Shown: one piece after another, positions 35,933-43,870 of the stretch
How positions within the stretch are numbered: the first letter of the stretch is position 1
Layout of the letters: each line of letters starts with the position of its first letter
DNA from: Salinimicrobium xinjiangense DSM 19287
GTDB lineage: Bacteria > Bacteroidota > Bacteroidia > Flavobacteriales > Flavobacteriaceae
Direction: 5' to 3'
NCBI RefSeq assembly: GCF_000423585.1
Contig: NZ_KE384059.1
Coordinates: 19,140-63,273, forward strand
DNA length: 44,134 nucleotides
Notes under the pieces: generated by a model
What the model was told of the DNA's origin: nothing
Databases searched by the model: none
The model's input: only the letters and a program-made list of their open reading frames with translations
Translations under genes and position numbers: made by a program

Positions 35933-36073
35933 ATGAACTTTGAAAGACAGATCCAGAAGGAGTGCCGTGTTTATAATAAATTCCTGGTTATTTTTATCAT
36001 TTTTATATCACTCGTACTGGGACTTTTTGTTGTCTGGTTACAAACAAATTATGATTTTTTTAGCACCTTATGA
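35933..36073 (+). CDS. Small single-pass membrane protein (46 aa)
   Basis: I do not recognise this protein. From the ATG at 35933 it has a charged N-terminal 16 residues (MNFERQIQKECRVYNK), one strong membrane helix (FLVIFIIFISLVLGLFVVWL) and a short polar tail. A TAnnTTTG element 26 bases upstream supports expression and this start. A second tiny membrane protein follows in the same direction, and a hairpin lies between them. Small proteins of this type often modify a larger membrane complex, but the partner is unknown. Confidence 0.5.
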   Translation: MNFERQIQKECRVYNKFLVIFIIFISLVLGLFVVWLQTNYDFFSTL

Positions 36074-36106
36074 TCCTGATTGGGCGGAAAATGTAAGTAT
36101 CGGGAC

Positions 36107-36128
36107 CTGATGCTATCATTGGCATCAG
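36107..36128 (+). other. Hairpin between the two small membrane protein genes
   Basis: CTGATGC-TATCATTG-GCATCAG forms a 7-bp stem with an 8-nt loop. It is not followed by a T-run, so a processing site, attenuator or operator is more likely than a strong terminator. Confidence 0.4.
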
Positions 36129-36156
36129 ATTTGCATATTTAGCTTCAAAAAAGCTT

Positions 36157-36279
36157 ATGTCAAAGCAGGAAATTTTTAAAGCATTGAACAATTCTACTCT
36201 CAGGTTAATTGTTATTTTCTTTTTTGCGGCGATAGCAGGAGTAGTGCTTATCCTGTCTCTTGCGAAATTCTTATTGTAA
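36157..36279 (+). CDS. Small single-pass membrane protein (40 aa)
   Basis: A 40-residue open frame: a polar N-terminus (MSKQEIFKALNNSTLRL) followed by one membrane helix (IVIFFFAAIAGVVLILSLAKF) that runs almost to the end. Its layout mirrors the 46-residue protein just upstream. The stop codon is directly next to the stop of the convergent carbonic anhydrase gene. A CAGATTTG near 36125 could serve as a weak -7 element. The product is not recognised; it is reported because helix, start and position all look gene-like. Confidence 0.45.
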   Translation: MSKQEIFKALNNSTLRLIVIFFFAAIAGVVLILSLAKFLL

Positions 36280-36792
36280 TTACCTGTTAAACCAGCTGCT
36301 GTACATGACGTAATTTCCGGCAGTTTTCTTCATATTCGCAATCTGCTCTTCCGAAACCTTTTTTACTTTCCTGGCCGGAATTCCGGCATATAAATATCCC
36401 GCTTCACAAATAGTCTTTTCCAGAACTACTGCACCTGCAGCAATTATACATCCCTCTTTTACTATAGCATGATCCATTACTATGGCTCCCATTCCAATTA
36501 GTACATTATCTTCTACAGTACAACCGTGAACAATAGCCCTGTGACCTATAGAAACATAGTTTCCAATGTTAGTAGCTGCTTTTTCATACGTACAGTGAAT
36601 TACCGCCCCGTCCTGAATATTGGTTCTGTTCCCTATTTTAATGGAATTTACGTCTCCTCTTATCACGGCTGTAAACCAAACAGAGCATTCATCTCCCATT
36701 TCAACGTCTCCCGTGACTGTTGCGTTGGCTGCTAAAAAACAATCTTTTCCAAAAATTGGTTTTTTATCCTTTACCGGTAAAATCAGTGCCAT
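36280..36792 (-). CDS. Gamma carbonic anhydrase-like hexapeptide protein
   Basis: The 170-residue protein is a left-handed beta-helix of hexapeptide repeats from the gamma carbonic anhydrase family (YrdA/PaaY-like). The three zinc-binding histidines are present with the right spacing: His66 (VIHCTY), His84 (IGHRA) and His89 (IVHGC). Members form trimers with the metal at subunit interfaces. Many YrdA-type proteins show little or no carbonic anhydrase activity, so the reaction remains open. It is a single gene whose stop abuts the 40-residue membrane protein. Confidence 0.88.
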   Translation of the reverse strand: MALILPVKDKKPIFGKDCFLAANATVTGDVEMGDECSVWFTAVIRGDVNSIKIGNRTNIQDGAVIHCTYEKAATNIGNYVSIGHRAIVHGCTVEDNVLIGMGAIVMDHAIVKEGCIIAAGAVVLEKTICEAGYLYAGIPARKVKKVSEEQIANMKKTAGNYVMYSSWFNR

Positions 36793-37010
36793 AATTTTAT
36801 TTTTGATGCATGTAAAATTACGGAAATCCTACCTCTCAAAAAGGGCTTTTAAGACGCTATTCTTTTGTTTAATGATCCTTTTTTCTGCTCTCTGTTTTAT
36901 CCTGAAAAATTGTTTCAACTATCTTTGTTTGACTGGGATAAATTATCAATATACAAGTCCTTGATTGACATTGGAAAAATATGTATCTTCTGTAGCCTGA
37001 AATTGGAACT

Positions 37011-37634
37011 ATGGAAAAAATAACAGAAAGAAAATATAATGTAATACTGCATCTCCCTGTCAAGATCGAATACAAGGTTATAGAGACCTATCTTCAAAAG
37101 AAGTTTCTGGGAAAGATCCTGAGTAAAGGAAAAGCCAATGGGGAAACTTCAGACCATGCCCGTATCCAAAAGATCAATCTGACGAGGAGTCCGTTGGATG
37201 AATTTGATCTGGCCGTGCAACTGCAGTTAAAATTGCTTACAAGTCTTTTTAAAAACCGCGAAATAAAGATGGTGGTGCATCTCTCCCTTGATTTTAAAGA
37301 AGCCCAACAGGAAGTGCTCATTCCCCGCTACAGGCTGGACGGGGAAAACAGCGGCTGGTTCACTAATACTCTGGTAGAGACACTGGTGAATAATTTCATG
37401 TATTCGAAACTGAAGGAAAAGATGAAATTTGATATCAGCCCGATTATTGCTAATAAACTGGAAAAATTAAATACTGAACTTGGTGGGGGTAAGGAAATGG
37501 CCGAAGGGATCAATATTACAGGAAAGATTGATCAATTTCGCGTTCAGGAAGTAATACCCGGTCAGCTTAACCTGTTGGTTACAGTCAGGATCCTTGGGAA
37601 TAACGTACTCAACATTAGGAAGATCGATCTCTAA
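37011..37634 (+). CDS. Unknown protein, possibly DUF4403-like
   Basis: The 207-residue protein is mixed alpha/beta without a signal peptide. It begins YNVILHLPVKIEYKVIETYL and ends GQLNLLVTVRILGNNVLNI. The opening resembles the repeat of DUF4403 proteins, which have a lipid-binding-like fold, but the match is only an impression. Basic patches occur throughout. It converges on the His-heptad lipoprotein gene and the two share a hairpin terminator. Without a profile search no function is proposed. Confidence 0.55.
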   Translation: MEKITERKYNVILHLPVKIEYKVIETYLQKKFLGKILSKGKANGETSDHARIQKINLTRSPLDEFDLAVQLQLKLLTSLFKNREIKMVVHLSLDFKEAQQEVLIPRYRLDGENSGWFTNTLVETLVNNFMYSKLKEKMKFDISPIIANKLEKLNTELGGGKEMAEGINITGKIDQFRVQEVIPGQLNLLVTVRILGNNVLNIRKIDL

Positions 37635-37638
37635 AATA

Positions 37639-37672
37639 AGAAACCCATGGTCCGGTTGGGCCATGGGTTTCT
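37639..37672. terminator. Bidirectional hairpin between convergent genes
   Basis: AGAAACCCATGG / CCATGGGTTTCT is a perfect 12-bp stem; inner TCC/GGG pairs extend it around a GGTT loop. There is no long T-run on either side. Confidence 0.75.
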
Positions 37673-37698
37673 GTTAACTTTAAATCTCCTGATGTATT

Positions 37699-38205
37699 TT
37701 AGGAACCGGTAGGTTGATTCTCCCGGTTACTATCAATAAGATTCTTTCGGATCTCATCGTGCTCATCTCTCATTTTTTCGTGATCACTTCTCATTGTTTC
37801 ATGATCAGACATCATCTCATCGTGGTGTTCTCTCATCTTTGTGATCTGGGCTTTCATTTCATCACTGGAAAGCTGTCCGAAATTCTGTTTCAGTTCTTTA
37901 TGGCCTTCCATCATTTTCTTATGTCCGGCACGCATGGCTTCGTGATTTTTAAGAATGGCTTCATGCTCTGCCATACTTTCAAGTAGCGTGGAATCTTCCA
38001 GCTGGGCGCCCTCCAACTGCTGCTTTAACTCGTTATGAGTCTGAAGCATTTCCTGATGAATATTTTCGAATTCAGTAGCTACACTTTCAATACTATCATT
38101 TTCAGTCATGAGATCATCAAACTCTCTGGAAAGATTCTCTTTTTCATTATCTCCACAGGAAGCCATAAGTGCCATGGAGAAAATTAAGATCATAAATTTT
38201 TTCAT
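37699..38205 (-). CDS. Coiled-coil lipoprotein with histidines at 7-residue spacing
   Basis: I do not recognise this 168-residue lipoprotein. The signal MKKFMILIFSMALMASC gives Cys17. The mature part is a long acidic helix. Histidines occur exactly every 7 residues in three blocks: 50-57; 81-88-95-102; and 128-135-142-149. In every heptad the residue three after His is Met, Leu or Ile (53, 60, 84, 91, 98, 105, 131, 138, 145, 152). Each heptad thus has His at position a and a hydrophobic residue at d. The histidines would line one face of a coiled coil, suggesting metal or proton binding. A TAATTTTG lies upstream on the minus strand (38242-38235). Confidence 0.7.
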   Translation of the reverse strand: MKKFMILIFSMALMASCGDNEKENLSREFDDLMTENDSIESVATEFENIHQEMLQTHNELKQQLEGAQLEDSTLLESMAEHEAILKNHEAMRAGHKKMMEGHKELKQNFGQLSSDEMKAQITKMREHHDEMMSDHETMRSDHEKMRDEHDEIRKNLIDSNRENQPTGS

Positions 38206-38328
38206 TATTAGTTGGTTTTGAAGGTTATTACTTCCAAAATTACAAAAGAGAAGGTGTAGTTATTATAATTCTCTGTTAAAAGGACTCCGGCCAAATTCAC
38301 TATAGATGGTCTTATGTATATTAATTAT

Positions 38329-38556
38329 CCACTGATCAATAGCACCCAATCAAACAAAATGTCCTTGTATGTCTGCCAATTTCTGTTCACTGATCACTGA
38401 TCACTAGATGGAAAATACAATTTGGGCTTACAATGACCCCCAGGTCTACCACCAATTCGCCCCTCTAGGGCTGGCAAAGGCAGAACTCGAAATTCGTAAC
38501 TTTAAAATCTTATTTCTAATATCCTGTTCACCGACCACTGAACACTGACCACTAAA
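38329..38556. repeat. 7-bp-period tracts, CACTGAN family
   Basis: Within the gene-free 38206-38585 there are two perfect 7-bp arrays. The first is CACTGAT, CACTGAT, CACTAGA at 38388-38408. The second is CACCGAC, CACTGAA, CACTGAC, CACTAAA at 38529-38556. A related single unit, CACTGAT, lies at 38330-38336. Both arrays are preceded by CTGTT. The second ends 6 bases before the era -7 element. GCCCCTCTAGGGCTGG near 38460 matches the GCCCCTCCGGGGCTGG element at 44085. No gene is seen here. Confidence 0.7.
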
Positions 38557-38561
38557 ATTGG

Positions 38562-38569
38562 TATCTTTG
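38562..38569 (+). promoter_or_regulatory. -7 element of the era promoter
   Basis: TATCTTTG followed by CA, 16 bases before the era ATG. The -33 region falls inside the CACTGAN repeat array and shows no TTG. Confidence 0.5.
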
Positions 38570-38585
38570 CACAAAAAAGGAGAAT

Positions 38586-39476
38586 ATGGCACATAAAGCA
38601 GGTTTTGTAAATATCATCGGGAACCCTAATGTGGGCAAATCCACCTTAATGAATGCCTTTGTGGGAGAAAAGTTGAGTATAATAACTTCCAAGGCTCAGA
38701 CTACCAGGCATCGCATTCTTGGAATTGTGAACGGAGAGGATTTTCAGGTGATCCTTAGTGACACTCCCGGGATCATAAAACCGGCCTATCAGCTTCAGGA
38801 GTCAATGATGGATTTTGTAAAATCTGCCTTTGAAGATGCAGATGTATTGGTCTACATGGTTGAGATAGGAGAAAAGGAACTTAAGGATGAATCCTTCTTC
38901 AATAAGATCATACATTCAGAAATTCCTGTTTTACTGCTTTTAAACAAGATCGATAAATCTAATCAGGAGCAATTGGAAGAACAGGTGCAGCTATGGCAGC
39001 AAAAGGTCCCGAATGCCGAGATCTTTCCCGTTTCGGCTTTAGAAGGATTTAATGTGCCCCAGGTGTTCAACAGAATTGTAGAACTGCTGCCAGATTCCCC
39101 ACCTTTCTATCCTAAAGATACACTTACAGATAAGCCGGAACGCTTTTTCGTGAATGAGATCATCAGGGAAAAAATACTTATCCACTATAAAAAGGAAATT
39201 CCGTACAGTGTTGAAATTGATACAGAGGAATTTTTTGAAGAAGAGGAGATCATTCGAATGCGCAGTGTGATCATGGTGGAAAGAGAAACCCAAAAAGGGA
39301 TCATTATTGGTCATAAAGGTGCGGCTTTAAAGAGAGTAGGAGTAGAGGCCCGTAAGGATCTTGAAAAGTTTTTCGGAAAGCAGGTGCATCTTGAGCTCTA
39401 TGTGAAAGTTAACAAGAACTGGCGGAGTGATTCCAAACAGCTACGCAGGTTTGGTTATTCCGGAGACAAAAAATAA
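38586..39476 (+). CDS. era: GTPase Era
   Basis: Era is a GTPase that binds 16S rRNA and the 30S subunit during assembly. The G1 motif is GNPNVGKS (about 12-19), G3 is DTPG and G4 is NKID. The C-terminal KH domain contains the RNA-binding segment GIIIGHKGAALKRVG (about 237-251). The 296 residues are typical. An AGGAG precedes the start codon by a few bases, which is unusual in this window. der follows after 151 bases with its own -7 element, so the two related GTPases are neighbours but probably have separate promoters. Confidence 0.95.
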   Translation: MAHKAGFVNIIGNPNVGKSTLMNAFVGEKLSIITSKAQTTRHRILGIVNGEDFQVILSDTPGIIKPAYQLQESMMDFVKSAFEDADVLVYMVEIGEKELKDESFFNKIIHSEIPVLLLLNKIDKSNQEQLEEQVQLWQQKVPNAEIFPVSALEGFNVPQVFNRIVELLPDSPPFYPKDTLTDKPERFFVNEIIREKILIHYKKEIPYSVEIDTEEFFEEEEIIRMRSVIMVERETQKGIIIGHKGAALKRVGVEARKDLEKFFGKQVHLELYVKVNKNWRSDSKQLRRFGYSGDKK

Positions 39477-39594
39477 GGTCCTCCAATTCCTTAGGGCGGC
39501 TGTTTTAATTTCTCCAATAAATTTCAGAACTTTTATCTCTGTTATTCCTGAAAATTAGGTTGGTATAAGTACAGGTCAATTGTTTTAAATCACC

Positions 39595-39602
39595 TAATTT
39601 TG
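39595..39602 (+). promoter_or_regulatory. -7 element of the der promoter
   Basis: TAATTTTG followed by CA, 25 bases before the ATG at 39628. Candidate -33 TTG sites are at the wrong spacing. Confidence 0.5.
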
Positions 39603-39627
39603 CAGCCTTATTTAAGAGATCATCATT

Positions 39628-40932
39628 ATGAGCAGTATTGTAGCCATTGTAGGTAGACCAAACGTTGGTAAATCCACATTTTTTAACCGGTTAATTCAGC
39701 GTCGGGAAGCCATTGTGGACTCAGTAAGCGGAGTTACCCGTGACCGTCACTATGGAAAAACCGACTGGAATGGACGCAATTTTTCTGTTATTGATACCGG
39801 GGGATATGTCTTGGGTAGTGATGATGTTTTTGAAGCTGAAATCGACAAACAGGTGGAATTGGCTATAGCAGAGGCCGACGCGATTATCTTTATGGTCGAT
39901 GTGGAAACAGGAGTGACTCCTATGGATGAAGATGTGGCTCAGTTGCTTCGGAAGGTGAACAAACCCGTTTTTCTTGCCATTAATAAAGTGGATAATTCCA
40001 AGAGACTGGAAAATGCAGTTGAATTCTACTCCCTTGGATTAGGAGAATATTATCCAATTGCAAGTACCAGCGGAAGCGGTACTGGAGAACTTCTTGATGC
40101 ACTGGTAGAGGCACTACCTGAAGATACACGTGAAGAAGAGGCCGAGTTACCACGTTTCGCCGTTGTAGGACGCCCCAATGCCGGAAAATCATCTTTTATT
40201 AACTCACTTATTGGAGAAGATCGTTATATAGTGACCGATGTTGCCGGAACTACCCGCGATGCGATTGATACCCGCTATAATAGATTTGGATTTGAATTCA
40301 ACCTTGTGGATACCGCCGGTATCCGCAGAAAATCCAAAGTGAAAGAAGATCTGGAATTCTATTCGGTGATGCGCTCAGTACGTGCCATTGAACACTGTGA
40401 TGTGTGCTTAATTGTTATGGATGCAACCCGCGGCTTTGACGGACAGGTGCAGAATATTTTCTGGCTGGCACAGCGAAACCGCAAAGGGATTGTGATCCTC
40501 GTGAACAAGTGGGACCTTTTAGAGAAGGAGACTAATACCATGAAGGAATATGAGGCTAACATCCGTCGTGAAATGGAACCATTTACCGATGTACCTATTG
40601 TGTTCATGTCTGTCCTTACTAAACAAAGAATATTCAAAGCCATTGAAACTGCAGTTGAAGTTTACAAGAACCGCAGCAAAAAGATCAAGACCAGCGAATT
40701 GAATGAAGTGATGCTGCCCATCATCGAATCATATCCACCGCCTGCCTATAAAGGGAAATATGTGAAGATCAAATTCTGTATGCAGCTGCCCACACCGCAG
40801 CCGCAATTTGCTTTTTTCTGTAATCTCCCCCAATACGTGAAAGATCCTTATAAGCGATTTTTGGAAAACAAGTTAAGGGAGAAGTTTGATTTCTCGGGAG
40901 TGCCTGTTTCAGTATACTTTAGAAAAAAATAA
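39628..40932 (+). CDS. der: GTPase Der (EngA)
   Basis: Der is a double-GTPase needed for 50S subunit assembly. The first G domain has GRPNVGKS (8-15), DTGG and NKVD. The second has GRPNAGKS (about 182-189), DTAG and NKWD. A C-terminal KH-like domain ends the protein ([10 protein letters not shown]). The 434 residues match the family. A stable terminator follows before the TonB receptor gene. Confidence 0.96.
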   Translation: MSSIVAIVGRPNVGKSTFFNRLIQRREAIVDSVSGVTRDRHYGKTDWNGRNFSVIDTGGYVLGSDDVFEAEIDKQVELAIAEADAIIFMVDVETGVTPMDEDVAQLLRKVNKPVFLAINKVDNSKRLENAVEFYSLGLGEYYPIASTSGSGTGELLDALVEALPEDTREEEAELPRFAVVGRPNAGKSSFINSLIGEDRYIVTDVAGTTRDAIDTRYNRFGFEFNLVDTAGIRRKSKVKEDLEFYSVMRSVRAIEHCDVCLIVMDATRGFDGQVQNIFWLAQRNRKGIVILVNKWDLLEKETNTMKEYEANIRREMEPFTDVPIVFMSVLTKQRIFKAIETAVEVYKNRSKKIKTSELNEVMLPIIESYPPPAYKGKYVKIKFCMQLPTPQPQFAFFCNLPQYVKDPYKRFLENKLREKFDFSGVPVSVYFRKK

Positions 40933-40969
40933 AATTTTCTGTAACCATTCGGGTTTTTTAAAGTCTAAC

Positions 40970-41007
40970 AAATGCTGTTACAATATAAGTAGCAGCATTT
41001 TATTTTT
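40970..41007 (+). terminator. Terminator after der
   Basis: AAATGCTGTTAC and GTAGCAGCATTT pair over 12 bp (one G-U) around an AATATAA loop, followed by TATTTTTT. Confidence 0.85.
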
Positions 41008-41024
41008 TAAAGACCTCCCGATTA

Positions 41025-43802
41025 ATGAAAAATTTTTTATTTCTAAGCCTGTTTCTAATATCTACAGGAGCAGCAGCACAGCAATTTTCTATTTCAGGCA
41101 AAGTGGTAGATTCAGAGACGCAGGAACCTCTGGAATCGGCCACCTTATTTGTTGAAAAGCTGCAGGACAGCAGCCTTGTTTCCTATACTATTTCGAATAA
41201 AACCGGAGACTTCGTAATTGAAGGTTCTCAAAAAGTGGATACGCTACGGCTGGTGAGTACCTTTAACGGTTATAGCACTCTTTCCCGGATCATCATTCTG
41301 GAGCAGCCAAGAATTGCACTTGGAACCCTTGAAATGGAAGTGGCAAATAATATGCTGGGAGAGGTTACCGTAATTTCTGAAAGAGCTCCCGTTACCGTGA
41401 AGCAGGACACTTTAGAATTCAATGCTGCTTCTTTCAATACCCGTCAGGATGCTAATCTTGAAGACGTAATGAAGAAACTGCCGGGGGTGGAAGTAGATGC
41501 CCAGGGGAATATTACTGTCAATGGAAAACCTGTATCCCGTATTCTTGTCAACGGAAAGGAATTCTTCGGAAATGATCCAAAGATTGCTACCAAAAACCTT
41601 CCGAAGGAAATTATCGATAAGATCCAGGTAGTTGACACCAAAACAAAATCTGAAGAATTTACCGGAAAGGCAGGAAATCCCGATGACAAGACCATCAATG
41701 TTACCATTAAGGATGACAAGAATAAAGGCTATTTCGCACGTTTTACTGCCGGTGGCGGAACAGATGATCGGTACGAACTGAGTGGGATAGCAAATTACTT
41801 CAAGGACAAATTAAGGCTCAGCGTACTGGCCAGTTCGAATAACATCAACAGCGCCGGCTTTAGTATGGATGAGGTTTTTGATATGATGCGCGGCCGTTCC
41901 CGGAGCATGATGATAAGAAGCAATGGAACCTTTGCAGTCAACGGAATGAATTTTGGAAGCGATCAGGGAATTACAAAGAGTGAAACAGCCGGTTTTAATT
42001 TCACCAACGATTGGGATAAAAAATATGAACTCACCGGCGATTATTTCTACGGAAGAAATGACACAGAAACAGCGAGTATAGTAGAGCGGGAAACTTTTCT
42101 GCCTAACAGGTCTTTCTTTACCAACACCATTTCTGAAGGTAATATCGTAAATGAAAGTCATCGCGCAAATGCTGCTTTTGAAGTAAAGATCGACAGCATG
42201 ACCCAGGTTGCAATTCGTCCATCAATAAATGTAAACGACGGATTCTCCTATAGAACAAGTTCTTCAGAAAGATTGGACAATAACCGGGAACTGATTACCA
42301 CTACCGAGGACAGGGAGGATATTTACAGCTCTAACCTTAATAACAGGATAAGCCTTATCAGGAAATTCGGAAATAGGGGAGCTTATCTTGAAGCTTCATT
42401 TGAAAACAGCAATGAGCTGCAGGAAAGAGAAAACTTTTTCTTTTCTGAATTCTTCGATACCGAAGGAGATGTACTCCTGGAGACCAGGATCCAGGATCAA
42501 TTCATTGAAGAGGAAAACACAAAAGATGAATATAAGGCAGGAATAACCCAGCGCTCTGTTCTGGCCGAAAAACTTTTTCTTGATCTCTCTTATGATGTAA
42601 GCACACAAAACCAGAACAACACGCGAAGTGTATTCGAGCTCGATGAGGATACCAATGAATACAATGTTTTTAATGATCTGCTCTCAAATGACTTTGAGGT
42701 AAAGAGCTGGAAACATATTCCTAATGTTGGTCTTAACTATGAAGGCAAAAAATGGAGAGTAGGTTTTGATGTCGGGCTTCTCAATACTTCTCTAAAAACA
42801 CAGAACTTTCTTGCCGATGCAGGTTTTGAAAACAATTACAACAACCTTTTTATCAATTCCAATGTTCGATACGAAATAAAACGTGGGCAGTCGGTTTATG
42901 CATATTACCGTAACGACACAGATATTCCTTCCATAAGGGAACTTCAGCCGGTGCCGAACCTTACGAATCCGCTGAACATCATTATTGGAAATCCTGAACT
43001 GGATCCCACTTTCACACACCGGTTTAATTTAGGGTACCAGAATTTCGATTTCGCCACCCGTAGTGGGATGAGCATATATGCTTCGGCCACAATATATGAA
43101 GATCAGGTGGTGCCTTATAGTATTACAAATGAAGATCTTGTGACCACAACAACCTTCCGTAACCTCGACGGCGGACTAACAAGTTACGCGGGCGTGTCTT
43201 ACAGTAAACGTTTTAAGAAAGAGGAGCGGGAATTGAGCTATAGATTGGGAGTTTTCGGAAATTATAACCGGCAAATAGGATTCACCAACGCTGTTCGATA
43301 CAATGCAGACAGATTTGGCTTTAATCCTTCCCTAAGGCTTGGTTACAATTATGCCGATAAGGTAGAGATAAATCCAAGATACGAGCTTAGTCACAATATC
43401 GCGAAGTATGATATTAGCAACAGGCGGGAAGAAGAATACACCAATCATACCTTTGCTCTTGAAGCAACCACCTACTGGCCCAAAAATGTAGTTTTTGGGA
43501 ATGATATTTCTTTTGTCTCCTATGGAAAAGTAGCTCCGGGTTTTGATCCCACTTCTCTCCTGTGGAACATGAGTCTTGGCTATAAATTTCTGAATGACAA
43601 CGCTACTGTAAAGGCAAAGGTTTACGATTTGCTGAATGAGAATGTGAGTACCAGGAGAACAACAGGAGAGGATTTTGTTCAGGACACCCAGGAATTGATC
43701 CTGGAGCAGTATTTCATGCTAAGTTTTACGTATAAAATAAGCAGATTTGGAGGAAAAGACCCCAACAGGGGAAGAGGACGCGGCGGATTTATGGTGTTTT
43801 AG
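41025..43802 (+). CDS. TonB-dependent receptor-type outer-membrane protein
   Basis: A 925-residue outer-membrane protein. The signal peptide ends near GAAAQQ (about residue 19). A CarboxypepD_reg-like domain (about 20-105, ISGKVVDSETQEPLESATL) is followed by a plug domain (about 115-230) with the segment LPGVEVDAQGNITVNGKPV. The remainder is a beta-barrel of repeated amphipathic strands to the C-terminal end. The tail NRGRGRGGFMVF ends in phenylalanine, as is common for outer-membrane barrels. No SusD-like partner is present, so it is not a SusCD pair. The ligand is unknown. Confidence 0.85.
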   Translation: MKNFLFLSLFLISTGAAAQQFSISGKVVDSETQEPLESATLFVEKLQDSSLVSYTISNKTGDFVIEGSQKVDTLRLVSTFNGYSTLSRIIILEQPRIALGTLEMEVANNMLGEVTVISERAPVTVKQDTLEFNAASFNTRQDANLEDVMKKLPGVEVDAQGNITVNGKPVSRILVNGKEFFGNDPKIATKNLPKEIIDKIQVVDTKTKSEEFTGKAGNPDDKTINVTIKDDKNKGYFARFTAGGGTDDRYELSGIANYFKDKLRLSVLASSNNINSAGFSMDEVFDMMRGRSRSMMIRSNGTFAVNGMNFGSDQGITKSETAGFNFTNDWDKKYELTGDYFYGRNDTETASIVERETFLPNRSFFTNTISEGNIVNESHRANAAFEVKIDSMTQVAIRPSINVNDGFSYRTSSSERLDNNRELITTTEDREDIYSSNLNNRISLIRKFGNRGAYLEASFENSNELQERENFFFSEFFDTEGDVLLETRIQDQFIEEENTKDEYKAGITQRSVLAEKLFLDLSYDVSTQNQNNTRSVFELDEDTNEYNVFNDLLSNDFEVKSWKHIPNVGLNYEGKKWRVGFDVGLLNTSLKTQNFLADAGFENNYNNLFINSNVRYEIKRGQSVYAYYRNDTDIPSIRELQPVPNLTNPLNIIIGNPELDPTFTHRFNLGYQNFDFATRSGMSIYASATIYEDQVVPYSITNEDLVTTTTFRNLDGGLTSYAGVSYSKRFKKEERELSYRLGVFGNYNRQIGFTNAVRYNADRFGFNPSLRLGYNYADKVEINPRYELSHNIAKYDISNRREEEYTNHTFALEATTYWPKNVVFGNDISFVSYGKVAPGFDPTSLLWNMSLGYKFLNDNATVKAKVYDLLNENVSTRRTTGEDFVQDTQELILEQYFMLSFTYKISRFGGKDPNRGRGRGGFMVF

Positions 43803-43820
43803 ACCCCGATTATATTAGCC

Positions 43821-43868
43821 AAAAACAATGCCTGTCAAAAATAGCATTTTTGACAGGCATTGTTTTTT
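43821..43868 (+). terminator. Perfect 22-bp hairpin terminator after the TonB receptor gene
   Basis: Bases 43821-43842 and 43846-43867 are exact reverse complements with a 3-base AGC loop, and the right side ends in a T-run. The inner part, TGTCAAAAATAGCATTTTTG continuing as ACA, is the recurrent inverted repeat of this window (copy 4), here built into a longer stem. Confidence 0.9.
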
Positions 43869-43870
43869 AG

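Noticed and set aside
41025-43802. A SusC/SusD nutrient-uptake pair
   Set aside because: The protein fits a TonB-dependent receptor, but no SusD-like lipoprotein gene lies next to it within the window.
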